64,000 nt of DNA from Rhytidiadelphus loreus (taxonomy: Eukaryota > Streptophyta > Bryopsida > Hypnales > Hylocomiaceae), in the NCBI GenBank assembly GCA_947034895.1, contig OX344763.1:42655025-42719024 (forward strand), written 5' to 3'. The stretch's first letter is position 1. Every line of letters begins with the position of its first letter. Position numbers and translations under genes: made by a program. Positions 50,333-60,989 of this stretch are shown here, piece by piece. The notes beneath the pieces were generated by a model that was given only the letters and a program-made list of their open reading frames with translations, was not told where the DNA came from and searched no databases.

Positions 50333-51649
50333 AGTGAGAATATCAAAGCCATTTGATGTAGAGGGCCTTGAAACGGCAATTGCATTCATTGTAGCAAAGT
50401 TGTTGAATAATAAGGATGCACACACAAATGGGTGTGAAGTCACCGAAAAAGGGTACACTAAATTTACATTTAAAACAATTAGCAATTCAAATGAAAATGA
50501 TTCATTTGGTTCTTCATTGATTCTCTTTCATTTTTGGGTGTTATAGTAACGTAGGGGGGCCTCAATTGTTATGTAGCCTATTCAAATTTAATCTTCTTGC
50601 ATTGCTAATGATTATTTATTTGGCTCCTTACAGGCTTAATGGCAGGTGTTCAATTTAGCAAGTGCTCAGAGGAAGTCATAATTATTCTCGACCATGAATA
50701 TTTCCGGTAAAAATTTGTTTAGTTTGCCTTTGACTTCCTTATTGTCATCCACTTGTATTGTAGACAATGTCTTTTTAATAGGTGGGAGAATCACCATGAC
50801 AATGACTATTCTATTGGAATTGATTTGTGATCTTTGAAATAGGATTAAGGACTTTTGGAAAGGCTACAAATTGTATTGCTTTGCTCATTATGGCCAATGC
50901 AATGAGTCCAAAGGCCATTTCCAAGCCAGCAAAATGGGTGAGTAAAATATTGCCCTTCATTTTGTATAGGTGATTTGAATCCTTGAATAATGAAATGAAC
51001 ATGTATTAATGAACATTTCTAGTTGGATAGTTAGTGGTGGACATTTCATCTCACTATTAGTACTTATTTGCTGCAGGACGAGTGATGTGTTTGATACAAA
51101 ACACACGCGATATTGTTTGGGGAGCCAAATTTGATGAGGCCATTAGGGAGGGGTGGGCCATGATGGAAGAATATGTGTGGGTTCGGCAAGGAAAAGATTG
51201 CACAAACCTCAGGTTCGGTTGTTCTAGTATAGAACTTGTATTATAAGATTATATGCTAAAAATACCCATATGTAGTTGTTATGTTTTAATATTCATTGAT
51301 ATGGGGGGCCGGGAGATGCAGGGCTTTATTAGAAGAATTTGAGGATGTCGAGAAACTTTTCGAGTTTGAGAATGGATGCTTGTTGTTACAACTCATTAAG
51401 GTTAGTGCAATACCACAACACGAGTTAATATACTTGCTAGGTTAGTATTGTTTGTACCCTATTCTGTGAATATCATATGTACTAATGACAATTCCACCTT
51501 AGGATGATGAGCACGGGACGGAACGCGCATTTACACAATCTCTGAGCGTTCAAATCAACACCACGGATATCTTTGAGCAGACCAATAATAGGTTAAACCA
51601 AGCTCGCGCAAACTTGGACAACCTTGTGCCACGGGCAAATCGTTCGTGA
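50333..51649 (+). CDS. Unknown multi-exon cargo gene of element B
   Basis: Coding segments on the plus strand: about 50333-50547 (RISKPFDVEGLETAIAFIVA...), about 50636-50708 (MAGVQFSKCSEEVIIILDHE), about 50783-50937 (WENHHDNDYSIGI, then IKDFWKGYKLYCFAHYGQCN), 51077-51212 (RVMCLIQNTRDIVWGAKFDE), 51322-51400 (ALLEEFEDVEKLFEFENG) and 51503-51649 (DDEHGTERAF...ANRS, TGA). The last four join in phase through GT-AG introns, a strong sign of a real gene. Near 50825-50845 the frame needs an unrecognised splice or contains a lesion. The exon borders at the 5' end are uncertain. I do not recognise the family. It is the only cargo gene also kept in element A. Confidence 0.6.
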
Positions 51650-52913
51650 CTAGAGACATTGTTGTGGTGCATCAAACGGCAGCCTTGTACCATGGCATAA
51701 GACCCTATTTTGATTTTTGAGTTGGGATCATAAAAAGAAATAAGTTATTTATGAAGATAATAGTACTAAAGTCATGCTAGACATGTGAAATAGCAATGTG
51801 CTTGACAAAGAACTTCATTTTACATTTCTATACTATGATTTTGCTAAACAATGCATGGATTGTTTATCTCAGATGGATGATCATATTTTGCTAAACAGTC
51901 CATGGTATATGAATGTTTAATTGATTAGTGCCCAATACTTTAATGGTTTACATATGTGACCCCTCCCAAAAAATATATACCCATAAATGTGACCCCCCCA
52001 ATAAAATATATACCGATAAATGTTGTGGCTTGTTATTCTTGGTTCATAAGTTTGAAATCCCCAAATATTGAAAATGTACAAATGTATGCCTTTGATTTAA
52101 TCCCTTTGTTTGTAAATATGATGGCTACACTTTTAATTAATATGAAACAAGTTTTATTGTTTGGATACCTATGAATGTACAGATAAATAAAATTTGAACA
52201 AAACCATGAAATCAGCTGGGAAATAGCTATGACAATTAATTGTGACAATTAGTTCCCAACTACACCTTCACGGTGCTTGATGAAGCACATGATGAAAGTT
52301 ATATGGGAGCTCATGCTGTCACACCCAATCCTTATGAGATATTTGAACAACCATCTTACTACACCTATCCTATGCATTGTATAATTGATTATATTGAGCT
52401 TTGTTCTCTCACGCAATTTATAATGTGTCAATCACACTTGACCATAAATGAATAAAAGGTATTTATTCCTCAATTCCCAAACCCCTTCTTTTGGAGCTCT
52501 CCGAAAGTGGTCTACATTGATCAAGAATCCCACATTCTTCATAGTTGGATCTTGTTTTACAATGGATTTACCATACAAATTCAAACTAAACATAATAGAG
52601 ATTGCATTGGAAAATAAAACGCAACCATGTGAATCATGGATGGTAAATTTCTTATGTTTGATTATTTTCTTATTGAAATTGCAGAAGTGATGTTAGGGTG
52701 GGAATCCTCTTTTTGCATGTCAAATCTAATAAGTTGCAACACTAATTAATAAAATGGCTAAAGATGCATAATCCAAATTTTTAAATAAAAGATGAAAAGG
52801 TGCAATACATTTTTATGAAGTGCATTGGTAACTAAAATTTATGTCCACAATTTTGTGTAAGAGAACTTCAAAGTGAAAGTTTTAGAGGTTCAGAAATTCA
52901 AAATCCCGCCCTG
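51650..52913. other. AT-rich spacer inside element B
   Basis: No gene is supported. The part 51950-52446 matches 2842-3330 of element A in reverse; sequence beyond 52446 is missing from A. Open frames at 51956-52174 and 52273-52455 recur in A only because the DNA is duplicated. Confidence 0.5.
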
Positions 52914-53300
52914 TACCCGCAGTCGCCCACTCGCGGTCGCCCCACCCGCGGTCGCCCCACCCGCGGTCGCCCCACTGTAGGGGTCCAGAAATTACTCTGT
53001 GGTGCCCTACACGCGGTCGCCCATCCCCAGTAGCCCCAGACCCGCAGTCGCCCTACTCGCAGTCGCCCTACCCGCAGTCGCGCAGGACCCCAGTACTTCT
53101 ATAGCCATCGACCCGCGGTCGTCCATCCCCAGTAGCCCCAGACCCGCAGTCACCCTATCCGCAGTCGCCTTCGCAGTCGGCCCCTTAGACCCGCAGTCGC
53201 CCTACCCGCGGTCGCTCTCAGACCTGCACGCGCCCCTTCCCGCACTCGCCCTAGGGCGATTGCGGGTTAATTAGCTGTCTCCTCACCCGACTTCGCCACT
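52914..53300 (-). repeat. Motif cluster B5
   Basis: About 20 copies of ACCCGCAGTCGCCC and variants (CCCGCGGTCGCCC, CCGCAGTCACCC), upstream of WCHI gene 3. Confidence 0.9.
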
Positions 53301-53311
53301 TTCCCTTCTTG

Positions 53312-53361
53312 CTGCGTACTGCCTTTCACCTACTTTACAGTGGCTGATTGCGTGCCCGGGA
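53312..53361 (+). promoter_or_regulatory. Shared cargo-gene leader block, WCHI gene 3
   Basis: CTGCGTACTGCCTTTCACC followed by CAGTGGCTGATTGCGTGCCC, about 135-185 bp before the ATG at 53496. Confidence 0.6.
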
Positions 53362-53495
53362 GCTTGGGTTTTGAGTTTCACTTACATGTGGCTCATGTTC
53401 TTGATTTTACTCCATCACTCACTAATCGCCAGATAATACTTTGCGGTTTAGGGTTAAGTTTAGATTCCTTGCTCCAAATCTCAAGAGCATCTCCA

Positions 53496-55102
53496 ATGGT
53501 GGACCACAAGAAGAAGACCAAGGCAAAAGGAGCCATACACCCTAGGCAACGACGCATCCTTTTGGACCCAGCGTGTGTGGCCTACCGAGGTTGGGATCGA
53601 ATTATGGGCCACTGGACTGCCAAGACTTGTAAGTCCTTCGTGGGGTGGTGCCACATCGACAAGTTATTCCCCTATCATCGGCAGTACACGAATCGGCGCA
53701 ACAATACGGCCAATTTGCATCCATGCCGTAATGATGCATTTGTACAACGTTGTATCGAAATTTATCGATACTTGTATGGCTCATATTCAGTGCCCAGGAG
53801 CGAAGTCCCGTATTTCATATGTGCAATGGTGTATGCGGAACTCATTTTGTTTCGAAGCGTGGATTGGAGTTCAATCAAGGGAGTGAAGCATGCTTGCCTT
53901 CCACTGACAAAAGACATCCCAAGGGCGGCTCTATCTGCCAATCCACGTGAAGGGCTAGGTCAGAAGAAAAACTTGAAGGAGGGAGTGCCCGATGAGCAGT
54001 TTCATTGGACGTCATCTGATTCATCTTCGGGAGAGGAAGACAACCTTGGTGAAGACCCTCCAATGCAGCCCCAAAACATGGCGATGGTGGCTTCTACTTC
54101 ACAAAATTTACCTCCCCCGAGAATGGAAGAAGAGGGTGAACCAGCTAGGCAACCACAAAATCTTGATATTTTGCCTCTTGCTATGGTGAATCCGATTACA
54201 GTCCCTCGCACTGAAGAAGACGAAGTTTCGCAGTATGTGCTTGCATGCATGCAAGAAGCAGAAGATGATGTTTTTTGGACAGAGATGGAAACAGAAGAAG
54301 ATGTGAAGCCTTCTTTGTTCCAATTGGATTGTGTTGATGACATGTACCGAAGTGAGGAATTTGTTGAAGATGGAACTGTCCCTGACACAGTAATGTTGGA
54401 CACCAAAGTTGTTTACAAAGCTCAACTCAAGAAGCTTCTAAATGAGTTGGATGAAAAGCATCTAGAATGTGGAAGCTTCGCAATTAAGAAACGCAAACTT
54501 TGAGTGGAGATATTGTGAATAGCTTACGTGCTGAACTTGAAAGTCGGCAAGTTCTTTTGTCAACGCAAATAACAAAGATTTTAGACTTGGAAGCATTTTA
54601 CCTTAGATTCTCTTCTTGGCATGCTGGAGGATCTAGTTCTTCTAGCAATGAGTTTGCAAAAGAACGGCTTGCCAAAATTATGGAAGCATGCAAGCTGGAG
54701 GAAGATCAGATAGACTTGGAGAAACGAGGGGTGGAAGAAGCACGATCAAAATTAAATTCCTTGAAAGCATTAAAGGACAAAGCCCCCCTTGACCGTGTTG
54801 CAGAAATGTGTGGTTGGAAAGACGTGGCTACTAAACAAGCATTGTCTCTTACGGAAGTAGTTGACTTGAAAAAGAAGCTTGGGGTTTCTTTGTCATTGGA
54901 TCCAAAATTGGAAGAACATCGGGATGCACTGAAGGCGCTTTTGAAGTTCCAAAAATCATACAAGCAATTTTGGTTGGAAAAGAAGTTGGGGAAGGATGAC
55001 CGATACCTTAGGAATTTGCAGTTGGAAGGTAGGAAAGTCTTGTATGAGATGGAACGTGAGGCTCATGACCGCAAAGAAAAGGCCAAAATGGATGTTGAAT
55101 GA
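53496..55102 (+). pseudogene. WCHI-family protein with coiled coil (hAT cargo gene 3), frameshifted
   Basis: The first frame runs from ATG 53496 to a TGA at 54501; coding continues one frame back from about 54488-54500 to a TGA at 55100. A single lost base near 54490-54500 would explain it. Features: basic N-terminus (KKKTKAKG), WCHI domain (about residues 35-130: WTAKTCKSFVGWCHIDKLFP, NNTANLHPC, FVQRCIEIYRYLY, VDWSSIK), acidic linker, then coiled coil on both sides of the break (LKKLLNELDEKH, and EACKLEEDQIDLEKRGVEEA). The layout matches WCHI gene 2, supporting one original gene. The break lies at no standard slippery heptamer, so programmed frameshifting is not favoured. Confidence 0.75.
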
Positions 55103-55577
55103 TTTTCATTTTTAGCACATTTTTGAGGACTATGTATATTCCATCTTATGTATATATAAAAGGATATTATCCATTTTGAACATTCCAATGCAAGCACATT
55201 GAATTCTATGTAGTTCCTTGACAAGAGTACATAAATATAGATATGAATTTTTGGTTATTTATGTTTGCAATGTTGTAAATACTTGAATATTCTAGGAATT
55301 TTGGCAGGAAAATGACCTTGGGAGTTCGGACTTTCGGAATTAAAAGAGAATTAAAAAAAAAAGGAAAATTAAAAACTTGCCGGATTGGAAAAGAACTTGT
55401 TATTGAAGTTCAGAGCAATTGTCACGGCTAGGGTGAATTGACCTACTCATTGCCACTCCAGGGCAAACACTAGAATTTTTTATTTTCAAGGCTTATTTTT
55501 TTAGTGGAAATTCTGAATTCATAGTTTCAATTATAGGCCCCAAATTACCCTAGGGGATGTAAGAATTATCCAAACAA
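55103..55577. other. Spacer downstream of WCHI gene 3
   Basis: AT-rich, no gene. CCAGGGCAAACACTAGAATT near 55460 resembles words near 14270 and, in reverse, 23000. Confidence 0.5.
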
Positions 55578-55803
55578 ATGGCAGTCGCCCGTTCCTGGAC
55601 CCGCAGTTGCCCATTACTGGACCCGCAGTCGCCTGTTTCTGGACCCGCAGTCGCCCATTATTGGACCCGTGGCGCCCACTCCTGGACCCGCAATTGCCCA
55701 CTTCTGGACCTGCTGTCGCCCAATCTTGGACCCGTAGTCGCCCATCACCTGACTGATTTCAGGTTTTTGGACCCGCATTCTCTCATGGGGCGACCGCGGG
55801 TCC
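55578..55803 (-). repeat. Motif cluster B6
   Basis: About 10 copies of GGACCCGCAGTCGCCC and variants, between WCHI gene 3 and the transposase gene. Confidence 0.88.
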
Positions 55804-56052
55804 AAGGAGTTTTCTTGTATAAAGTTCTAGGGGTACCCCTTGTTTTATCACCTTGGCTCCGTTGATAAAACTCTTGTCTTGGACCTTCGAAAGAGGCTTC
55901 ATGTGGACGTTTAACTTTTTCGGAGGGCAACAACCGTGTTTAGAAGGGTTTACAAGACCACTCTAAGCGGGTTGCTTTGTCATTACATCTTCCATAGTAT
56001 TAGTGTGATTATTGTAGTCATTTTCTTTGAAGACCCAGTGTTGATCTACTAC

Positions 56053-59000
56053 ATGGCTAGACAAGGTGTTGGGAGGGGGGGGACCATGAATGATACGCGG
56101 AGGTCCACAAAGGATTGGGACCTTTGGCTAGTACCGTGTACCCCAATTGATAATTCCCCCCATGCTCGAAAATGCGTGTTTTGTGGGTGGAACAAAGCAT
56201 TTGTATGAAAGAGAGCATTGATTCACTTTGGCTATGGCGGCTCGACTACATCGGAGCGTTGTAAGGAGATCCCTAGAATTGTACGAGAAAAGTTTCGGAC
56301 TGGCGAGGGGCAAGTTCCAAGGTCCATGAGTTACGAAGAGATGTATGATGCACCAGCTAGACATGATGCACCAGTTAATGTTGCAGAGTCTATTGTCGCA
56401 CCTGCGTTGGATGTCGAAGAAGAAGGGTCTCTCAATCCCTTTGAATCAAATGCAAGACCAAATCCTACGCCTGATTCAGTAGATTCTACTGGAACAACGC
56501 TTGAGAGAAGGAGGAACATGCCATCTGTTTCTCGGCAAAGAAGCACGGATGAATCATTACAGACGGGCCGCAGACAAGAGTTGGATAGGTTGTGGGCTTC
56601 TTTCTTTTACGAGGCGAACATTTCATTTAATGTTGTGCGCCACCCGGCCTTCGTGAATGCTGTTAAACAAACTGCAACAGCTGGATTCGTGTACCAACCG
56701 CCACCGTATAATGCGATTCGCACGAAAATGATAGATGTTAAGAAGGCATCGGTTGAAGCCATGGTCTCGAAGCGGACGAGGGTTTCAATAAGTTAGTATG
56801 GAGCGACAATTTGTTCAAATGGTTGGTCCGATACTAATTTGCGGCCATTGCTAAATATGATGTTGGTGTGTCCCGTCGGGGATGTCTTTTTGGGATCAGT
56901 GGATAGTACTGGGGAAAAGAAGGATATATCTTACACGACTGAGACGATGGCACGATACATTGAGGAGTTGGGCCTACCAACGTTGTGCAATTGTGTACGG
57001 ACAATGCTGCAGTCATGACGGGGGCGATGGCAAGGTTGGAAGAAAGGTACCCTCACATTTATAGGCAGGGTTGTGCGGCACACATTTTGGACTTACTCTT
57101 AGAAGACTGGGGAAAGGATCAGAGAGTAAAGGAGTTGGTAAAAAAGGCTTCATCAATTGTGAAGTTCATCAAGAAATACCAACATACTTTGGCGTTGTTT
57201 CGGAGATTTTCACCAAACAAAGTGTTGAGACTTCCAAGTAAAACACGTTTTGCCACAAATTTCTTGATGATTGATCGTTTGGTAGACTGCAAGCAAGTAG
57301 TGCACAACGTGACACTGGATGAGACATACATGACGTTCGAGTTGAGTTTGCAAAACCGCAGAAATGGACATTTCATTATGGGCAAGGCCAAACTTGCAAG
57401 GCAAGATATCTGTTCAGAAGAGTTCTGGGTTCAGTGCGACAATTTCCTCCATATAGTGAAGCCCGTGCTGCTTTGTCTTCGTCATTTTGATGGAAAAGTC
57501 CCGGCAATGCCGAAAGCTTTAGTAATGATGACAGCCTTGAAGGAGCACATTTATTCTCTCAAGAATGCTCCATTTTTCCTTGATCCAGTGGTGGCAACAC
57601 GATATGAGAAACAATTTGATGCTCGCTGGAAGTTGATGATTACTGACCTACACTATGCGGGGGCACTACTAAATCCATACTTGAGTGACGTGGAGGCTAT
57701 TCATAACAATGGCTACGCGAAGGGAGCTTTGAATCGAGTCATACGAAAACTGAACGTACCATTGAACGTGTCAGTGGTGGAAGCAATGCAGGAGCTAACT
57801 CAATTTGAAGAGAAGACAGGTGCATTCGATCCTTTACATGAGGCTCCCGATATCATTGAATGTCAATTATTGCCTCATCAATGGTGGAATCGTGTGGGGG
57901 GCAATGCTCTTCCAAAAATTGCAAAGCGAATTCTCGGTTTGACGTGCTCTGCATCTTCGTGTGAAAGGAATTGGAGCATGTATTCCTTTGTGCACAATAA
58001 AGTGCGAAACCGCTTGGCCACGACAAAGGCAGAGACATTGGTGTATATCTACGCGAACAGCAAACTTGAACGTCAAAAACGTGGATACAACCCAACCATT
58101 TTTTACGACCAGATGCTTGCAGATGGAGACGATGAGGACGAGCGTGATGGGCCTTTGTCTTCAGGGGAAGAAGATGACGTTGTTCCTGATTTTATGAGAG
58201 AACGCGAGAACCGTAGGGATGAAGAGGATCGGTTGCGCAACAATCCTTGGAATGCAATGGTTAGGCCGCCACATAGTCCTCCACGACCAATATACGGGAA
58301 TACATTTGATTTTAGTGACGATGGGTATGTTTCTCCGGGAAATTCACCTGTACGCAGTCCACCGCAGAACGTCGTGTACAATATGGATGCAATTTCGCCG
58401 GCATATGCATCACTGAGGAGGGAAAGCACCCCCGACAACAACGACGAAGGCGTACCTATTCCCATGGCACCCGTAGAGGAAGAAGCTAGATCTCCAATAT
58501 CAACTAGTTCGCCTCCAAATATGGCCCGCAATTTAAGAAGCAGTGCACAAGTTCCAATGAGAAGCGAACATGAAGAAGAGGCCATCGAAGTCAATGAAGT
58601 TGTACACGAGGGAATACCAAATCCCGTTGTATTGAACGCATCTACCCTCGGAACAACTGTTACTACAGATGATGATGATGATGATGTGCCATTGGCATAT
58701 GTTATGAATCGAAGTTGGAATGTGCCATTGAATCCAGAGACGACTACAAATGTGGCAATAGTGAGGAGGTCTATCCCAACCCTTCCAACAAGGCCACCGG
58801 TGCGTGGAGGTGCTCTACAGACGATTGATGAAGAGGTTCACGGCTCAGCTCCACAACCCACTCAACCTTCATCCGTGTCTGGCCCTGGCGAATCATCATT
58901 AGGAATCCAGGGGCGCAACAGTAGAGGCCAGAAAAGGCGTATTAGGAGGGTTAACAAGAGGGGACCTCGAAAGCCTAAACGACCCACTCAAATTGTCCAA

Positions 59001-59330
59001 CGGTGTACCATTGGAGCGGGATGTTCCACCCAGAATGTTGGACAATCAAGTAGAGGAGGGCGACACCCTGCATCCAACATGGATGGAACTACGGATGCGT
59101 CGAGGCTCACGAAACGACTTGTGCAAACTGAAGGGTTCAGTGGTGTAGATACAGAAGTTCGAAATCTGAACTCAGAGGTAGAGCGTGAGGTACAAATCGA
59201 AGTAGTAACAAGGGAAGATGATGAAATCGAAAGCTTGGGCGACAACAGGAGTAACGAAGAGTCTTACGAAGATACAGACCCTAATGCTGATGAGGTGCCG
59301 AGCGATTCCACATTCACGCCTGGTGACTAA
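56053..59330 (+). pseudogene. hAT-superfamily transposase of element B, with lesions
   Basis: From ATG 56053: BED-type zinc finger (about residues 30-75, CVFCGW...ALIHFGY...RC), helical linker with FFYEANISFNVVRHPAF, then the RNase H-like core (CSNGWSD, CTDNAAVM, GCAAHILDLLLED), the hAT C-terminal dimerisation block (57870-58080: CSASSCERNWSMYSFVHNK, RNRLATTKAETLVY), and an unusually long acidic and basic tail of about 420 residues. Lesions: TGA at 56206 inside the BED finger, TAG at 56794, and a frameshift at about 56955-56990. The residue expected as first catalytic Asp reads Asn (56818-56820). The second Asp (57000-57002) and the Glu (57963-57965) are present. It cuts and pastes the element; this copy should be inactive. 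Confidence 0.92.
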
Positions 59331-59859
59331 AGTACTAGAGAAGTAGACAATAATTATAGTTATAGTTATAGTTATAATTATAGTTATAAGGCTTTAGCTT
59401 ATATGTTAGGTAGCAAATCTTTGTAGTTCAAGCTTTGAGCCTTCATCCTGATGTGTAAGGATTTTGTAATGCTTCATCAAGCATATGAGCATATTAGAGT
59501 GAGGGACAGATTACCGGTTTTAAAATATATGTTGAGTTCTAATTGGTAGGCAGTTAGGTGATGACTGCAATGAGGTTATAAAAGTGCAATGCAAGTATGG
59601 CTACATTTGAAGTCCGCCTCAAAGCAATATCGATGACTAATTAATATAATCGTTGTTGACATTATTATTGTGGCCTTATACTGGGTGAATTTTTGGGATT
59701 AGAGAAGTTTGTCCAATTTACATTTCGTGGGCTCTATTATTTGCACTTGTAAATTGTAAACCCCAATATAACGTAGCACCTAATTCTGCACTTATAAAAC
59801 ACCTATGTGACGTGTTACTTCAAAGACTGAATATGCCAAACTCAAATCCTAAACTGAAC
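59331..59859. other. Region downstream of the transposase
   Basis: Contains a (TTATAG)n run at about 59350-59390; from 59541 onward it matches element A (2830 and below). No gene. Confidence 0.6.
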
Positions 59860-60218
59860 CTGCGGTCGCCCTGGAACACGCGGTCGCTGTCTGCTGCTCC
59901 GACCCGCAGTTGCCCTGTAACCCGCAGTCGCCCCTACCTGTCGGACCCACGGTCGCCCTCAGTACCCGAAGCCGCAGTCGCCCCTTCACCCGAAGTCGCC
60001 CTAAAGCCCCTGACCCGCAGTCGCCCACTCACCCGCAGTCGCCTTCAAGCCTAAACCCACAATCACCTCTATTTTTTCCACCCGTGGTCGCCCCTTCACC
60101 CGAAGTCGCCCTAGCGCCCCAGACCCGCAGTCGCCCCTTCACCCGTAGTCGCCTCAATTTTTCCACCCGAGGTCGCCCAAGGCAGACCTGCACGCGCCCA
60201 CACCCGCAGTCGCCCACG
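59860..60218 (-). repeat. Motif cluster B7
   Basis: About 18 copies of ACCCGCAGTCGCCC and variants, next to the right end of element B; counterpart of 2166-2512 in element A. Confidence 0.9.
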
Positions 60219-60411
60219 CTGGCTGTCCACGTCAGTTCTGAAGCCCTGCCACGTAGGCAAAATCTATTTACCATGGGGTAAAATTTTTTACCCCTCCGCG
60301 ACGCGATGTCAAGTAAACTCGACACTTCGTGACACGCGACACGCGACGTCAGACGTCATACACGACGCCTAAACCCAAAAATATGTCAGACAAGACAACC
60401 CTGCCCCGATA

Positions 60412-60989
60412 TAACAGAAATGAGCGGCGGGGAAAGGTGAGCCATAGTGAAATGCACTTCGTGGAATTGGCTTGTCGCGGGTTAGGGTTCAGCGTTGCGG
60501 CGTTCTGGGAATTGTCTTCTCTAAACTCCGTCGTATGGAACCTGTTTAGGTATGTCACGCTAAAGTGTGAACTAACGGCAACAACATACATGTGCATTGC
60601 AGGGTACAGTTCGAGTTCCCTGACCGGTACTACTATTATTTTCCAGTGTTTCGTTGAGGGGAGCAAATAGGTTGGAAAAATTGATTTCGAACTGCGGAAG
60701 TGGGTTTCAAGGTTCACTACTGCTGCGATATGGGAAAGAAGAATTATTCCGCAGAGTTACGAGGTGATGCTGCCGGGTCAGGTGGCGCTCCATTGGGGCC
60801 GACCAGCTCTCCGGTAAGGTTTCATTACAAACTTCGTAGTTTCGCGGTTCTTCCAGAGCTGGCTGTGTTGTAGTCCTTGCAGCTAGAGTACTGCTGACGG
60901 GACATGTTTGTATTGCATGTGGTTCAGGCAGACCCAAAACCCGGGGGTGACGTAGCTGGCGAAGATCGCCGTTCATCATTCTGGAATTT
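60412..60989. other. Upstream region of Ulp1 gene copy 2
   Basis: Right part of the spacer between the two Ulp1 gene copies. It starts just after the target duplication (60404-60411). No clear exon was identified, though short early exons could lie here. Confidence 0.4.

Larger units (their letters stand above)
38050..60403. mobile_element. Element B: 22.35-kb hAT element with cargo genes
   Basis: The ends are CAGGGTTGTTCGC (38050) and the complement of CAGGGTTGTCTTG (60403), flanked by a perfect 8-bp direct repeat, CCCCGATA at 38042-38049 and 60404-60411. It encodes a hAT transposase (56053-59330) and at least five other genes: 38757-41270 (+), 42943-44433 (-), 46770-48347 (-), 50333-51649 (+) and 53496-55102 (+). 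Seven clusters of a 14-bp motif lie between the genes and next to the ends. Plant hAT elements are usually only a few kilobases long, so this size and cargo are unusual. The transposase carries stops and a frameshift, so this copy is probably immobile without help. Confidence 0.95.

Noticed and set aside
54480..54510. Programmed minus-one frameshift in WCHI gene 3
   Set aside because: The site lacks a standard X_XXY_YYZ heptamer in the zero frame, and the paralogue 42943-44433 is a single uninterrupted frame. A one-base loss is simpler.
21757..59330. Variant genetic code in which TAG/TAA mean Gln
   Set aside because: RPT3 ends normally at a TAG, WCHI gene 2 and others end at standard stops, and TGA also replaces Trp and probably Arg. 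Decay by transition explains all cases better.
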